Assembly (NCBI RefSeq): GCF_030551255.1
Contig: NZ_CP130630.1
Location: 8,475,501-8,539,500 of the forward strand
Length of the DNA: 64,000 bases
Source of the DNA: Streptomyces sp. NL15-2K
GTDB lineage: Bacteria > Actinomycetota > Actinomycetes > Streptomycetales > Streptomycetaceae
Reading direction: 5' to 3'
Both the position numbers and the translations under genes were made by a program. Numbering within the stretch: position 1 is the first letter of the stretch; the number at the start of each line of letters is the position of its first letter. Below, piece by piece: positions 63,004 to 64,000 of the stretch. The notes below the pieces were generated by a model that saw only the letters and a program-made list of their open reading frames with translations, was not told where the DNA came from and did not search any database.

Positions 63004-64000
63004 GTGAGCATGACGGCCTCCGCGGCAGCCACCGGAGGACCCGGTACGGGAACTCCCGCCGGTGCGGGCACGGGTCTCGGTTTCTGCCGCGTCACGATCG
63101 TCGCGCCCGACAGCCGGATCGACGTGGCCCTGCCCGACGACATCCCGGTCGCGGACATCTATCCGGAGATCCTCAGGCTCTCCCAGCAGAGCTCCGGCGA
63201 GGGCGCACCCGTCGGCTACCACCTGGTACGCCGGGACGGCACCGTCCTCGACAGCTCCCGTTCCTTCACCGCCCAGCGCATCCTCGACGGCGAACTCCTC
63301 ACGCTGCGTCCCTTCTCCGAGTCGCTGCCTCCCGCCGTCTTCGACGACGTCTCCGAAGCGGTCGCCTCCGCCGTGACCAGCGAACGCACCTTGTGGAGCG
63401 GCGACTTGACGCGCGCCGCGGGCCTCGTCGGAGGAGGCGTACTGCCGGTCCTGCTCGCCTTCGTGGCCTGGATGGGCGACCCGCTCCACGACATGCACAG
63501 CCTGCCCGGCATCCTCGCCGGGGTCGCCGGTGTCCTCCTGGTCGTTCTCGCGTGCGTACGCGCGCGGGTCTACGACGACCGGGCCTCGGCCATCGCCCTG
63601 GGACTCGGCGCCCTCCCCAACGTCGGCGTGGCCGGCTCGGGTCTGCTGCCGCTCGCCGACGGACAGGGCATCGGCAAGCTTCAGTTCCTCCTCGCCTGCG
63701 CGGCGGTGCTGCTGGCCTCGGTCCTGCTCACCCTGTGCTCGCCGAGCGGGGACGGCCCGTTCGTCGCCTTCGTCTTCGCCTCCGCCATCGGCCTGCTCGC
63801 CGTGTTCGCGGCGACCCTCGCCGACTGGACGCCTTCGGAGATCGGTGCCCTGTGCGCCCCGATCGCCGTCGGAGGCCTGGCCTTCCTGCCGGGCCTCTCG
63901 ATGCGCTTCGCCCGGCTCCCGATCGGCTTCGACACCCCGAACACCGCCCCGCGCAGCGCGTACGACACCGACCCCACGCCCCAGGAACCGGTCGACGCCG
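63004..64000 (+). CDS. eccD: Type VII secretion integral membrane protein EccD, N-terminal part
   Basis: Starts at GTG 63004 (GGGGGAG six bases upstream; an ATG two codons later is possible) and runs off the right edge after 332 codons. Residues ~30-110 form the ubiquitin-like cytosolic domain: FCRVTIVAPDSRIDVALPDD, IPVADIYPEILRL, GYHLVRRDGTVLDSSRSF. From ~145 there are membrane helices (AAGLVGGGVLPVLLAFVAWM, GILAGVAGVLLVVLACVRAR, FLLACAAVLLASVLLTLC and further). EccD forms the membrane vestibule of the ESX channel as a dimer. About five more helices of the usual eleven are expected beyond the window. Confidence 0.94.
   Translation, partial: MSMTASAAATGGPGTGTPAGAGTGLGFCRVTIVAPDSRIDVALPDDIPVADIYPEILRLSQQSSGEGAPVGYHLVRRDGTVLDSSRSFTAQRILDGELLTLRPFSESLPPAVFDDVSEAVASAVTSERTLWSGDLTRAAGLVGGGVLPVLLAFVAWMGDPLHDMHSLPGILAGVAGVLLVVLACVRARVYDDRASAIALGLGALPNVGVAGSGLLPLADGQGIGKLQFLLACAAVLLASVLLTLCSPSGDGPFVAFVFASAIGLLAVFAATLADWTPSEIGALCAPIAVGGLAFLPGLSMRFARLPIGFDTPNTAPRSAYDTDPTPQEPVDA

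Overview
The window is a high-GC actinobacterial chromosome segment, almost certainly from a Streptomyces. Evidence: codon use is strongly GC3-biased, GTG starts and ATGA/GTGA/TGATG overlaps are common, and a WhiJ/AbaA-type regulator-DUF397-ATPase trio is present. The run dxr - M50 protease - ispG - proS - rimP - nusA - ylxR - infB - DUF503 - rbfA - truB - ribF is followed directly by a type VII secretion (ESX) locus, which matches my recollection of the S. coelicolor SCO569x-573x neighbourhood. No rRNA, tRNA or CRISPR array was seen.

Region 1 (1-10.7 kb) is a plant-polysaccharide utilisation island. It holds the end of a sugar ABC permease, a secreted clan-A-like glycosidase with CBM35-type modules, a PL11 rhamnogalacturonan lyase, an AI-2E/PerM-family membrane protein, a GH31 alpha-xylosidase/glucosidase, a LacI regulator with two GAAGCGCTTC-core operators, and a secreted GH12 endoglucanase/xyloglucanase. 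A short structured element resembling the right end (omega-RNA 3' end) of an IS200/IS605 element lies between the GH31 and LacI genes without any tnpB.

Region 2 (10.7-31 kb) is core housekeeping: an acyl-CoA dehydrogenase; the MEP isoprenoid genes dxr and ispG with a site-2 protease between them; two GNAT acetyltransferases; proS; a phosphotransferase-like protein that has lost its catalytic residues; a lipoprotein/ferritin-like pair; and the rimP-nusA-ylxR-infB-DUF503-rbfA-truB-ribF translation and flavin cluster. Several strong hairpin terminators delimit units. The infB leader carries three overlapping minimal reading frames (MSTR, MSTR, MSTPMK).

Region 3 (31-64 kb) is a complete-looking ESX/type VII secretion locus. 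Machinery: an EspI-like MinD/ParA ATPase with a Pro/Gln-rich tail, an eccE partner protein, eccE, eccB, two mycosin-type subtilases, eccC with three FtsK-type ATPase domains, and the start of eccD. Substrate-like proteins carry at least seven W-x-G motifs: two small WXG100 pairs, a 616-aa protein ending in an RNase A-like CdiA-CT-type toxin, a 430-aa WXG protein with a hydrophobic C-terminus followed by a membrane protein, a 563-aa Gly/Pro-rich WXG protein, and a 759-aa WXG protein. Downstream of the RNase toxin is an immunity array (unknown protein, an orphan headless RNase A-like fragment, a CdiI-type immunity fusion, another small acidic protein) with an AT-richer patch, as expected for an exchangeable toxin tip.

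Between 52 and 55.4 kb the ESX locus is interrupted by an accessory insert: a DUF397 / Scr1-type XRE regulator / HATPase trio, a truncated IS256-family transposase and a lipoprotein. The ESX region together looks like a developmental secretion machine that has been co-opted to carry swappable antibacterial toxin-immunity cassettes; the toxin roles are inferred from domain similarity only.
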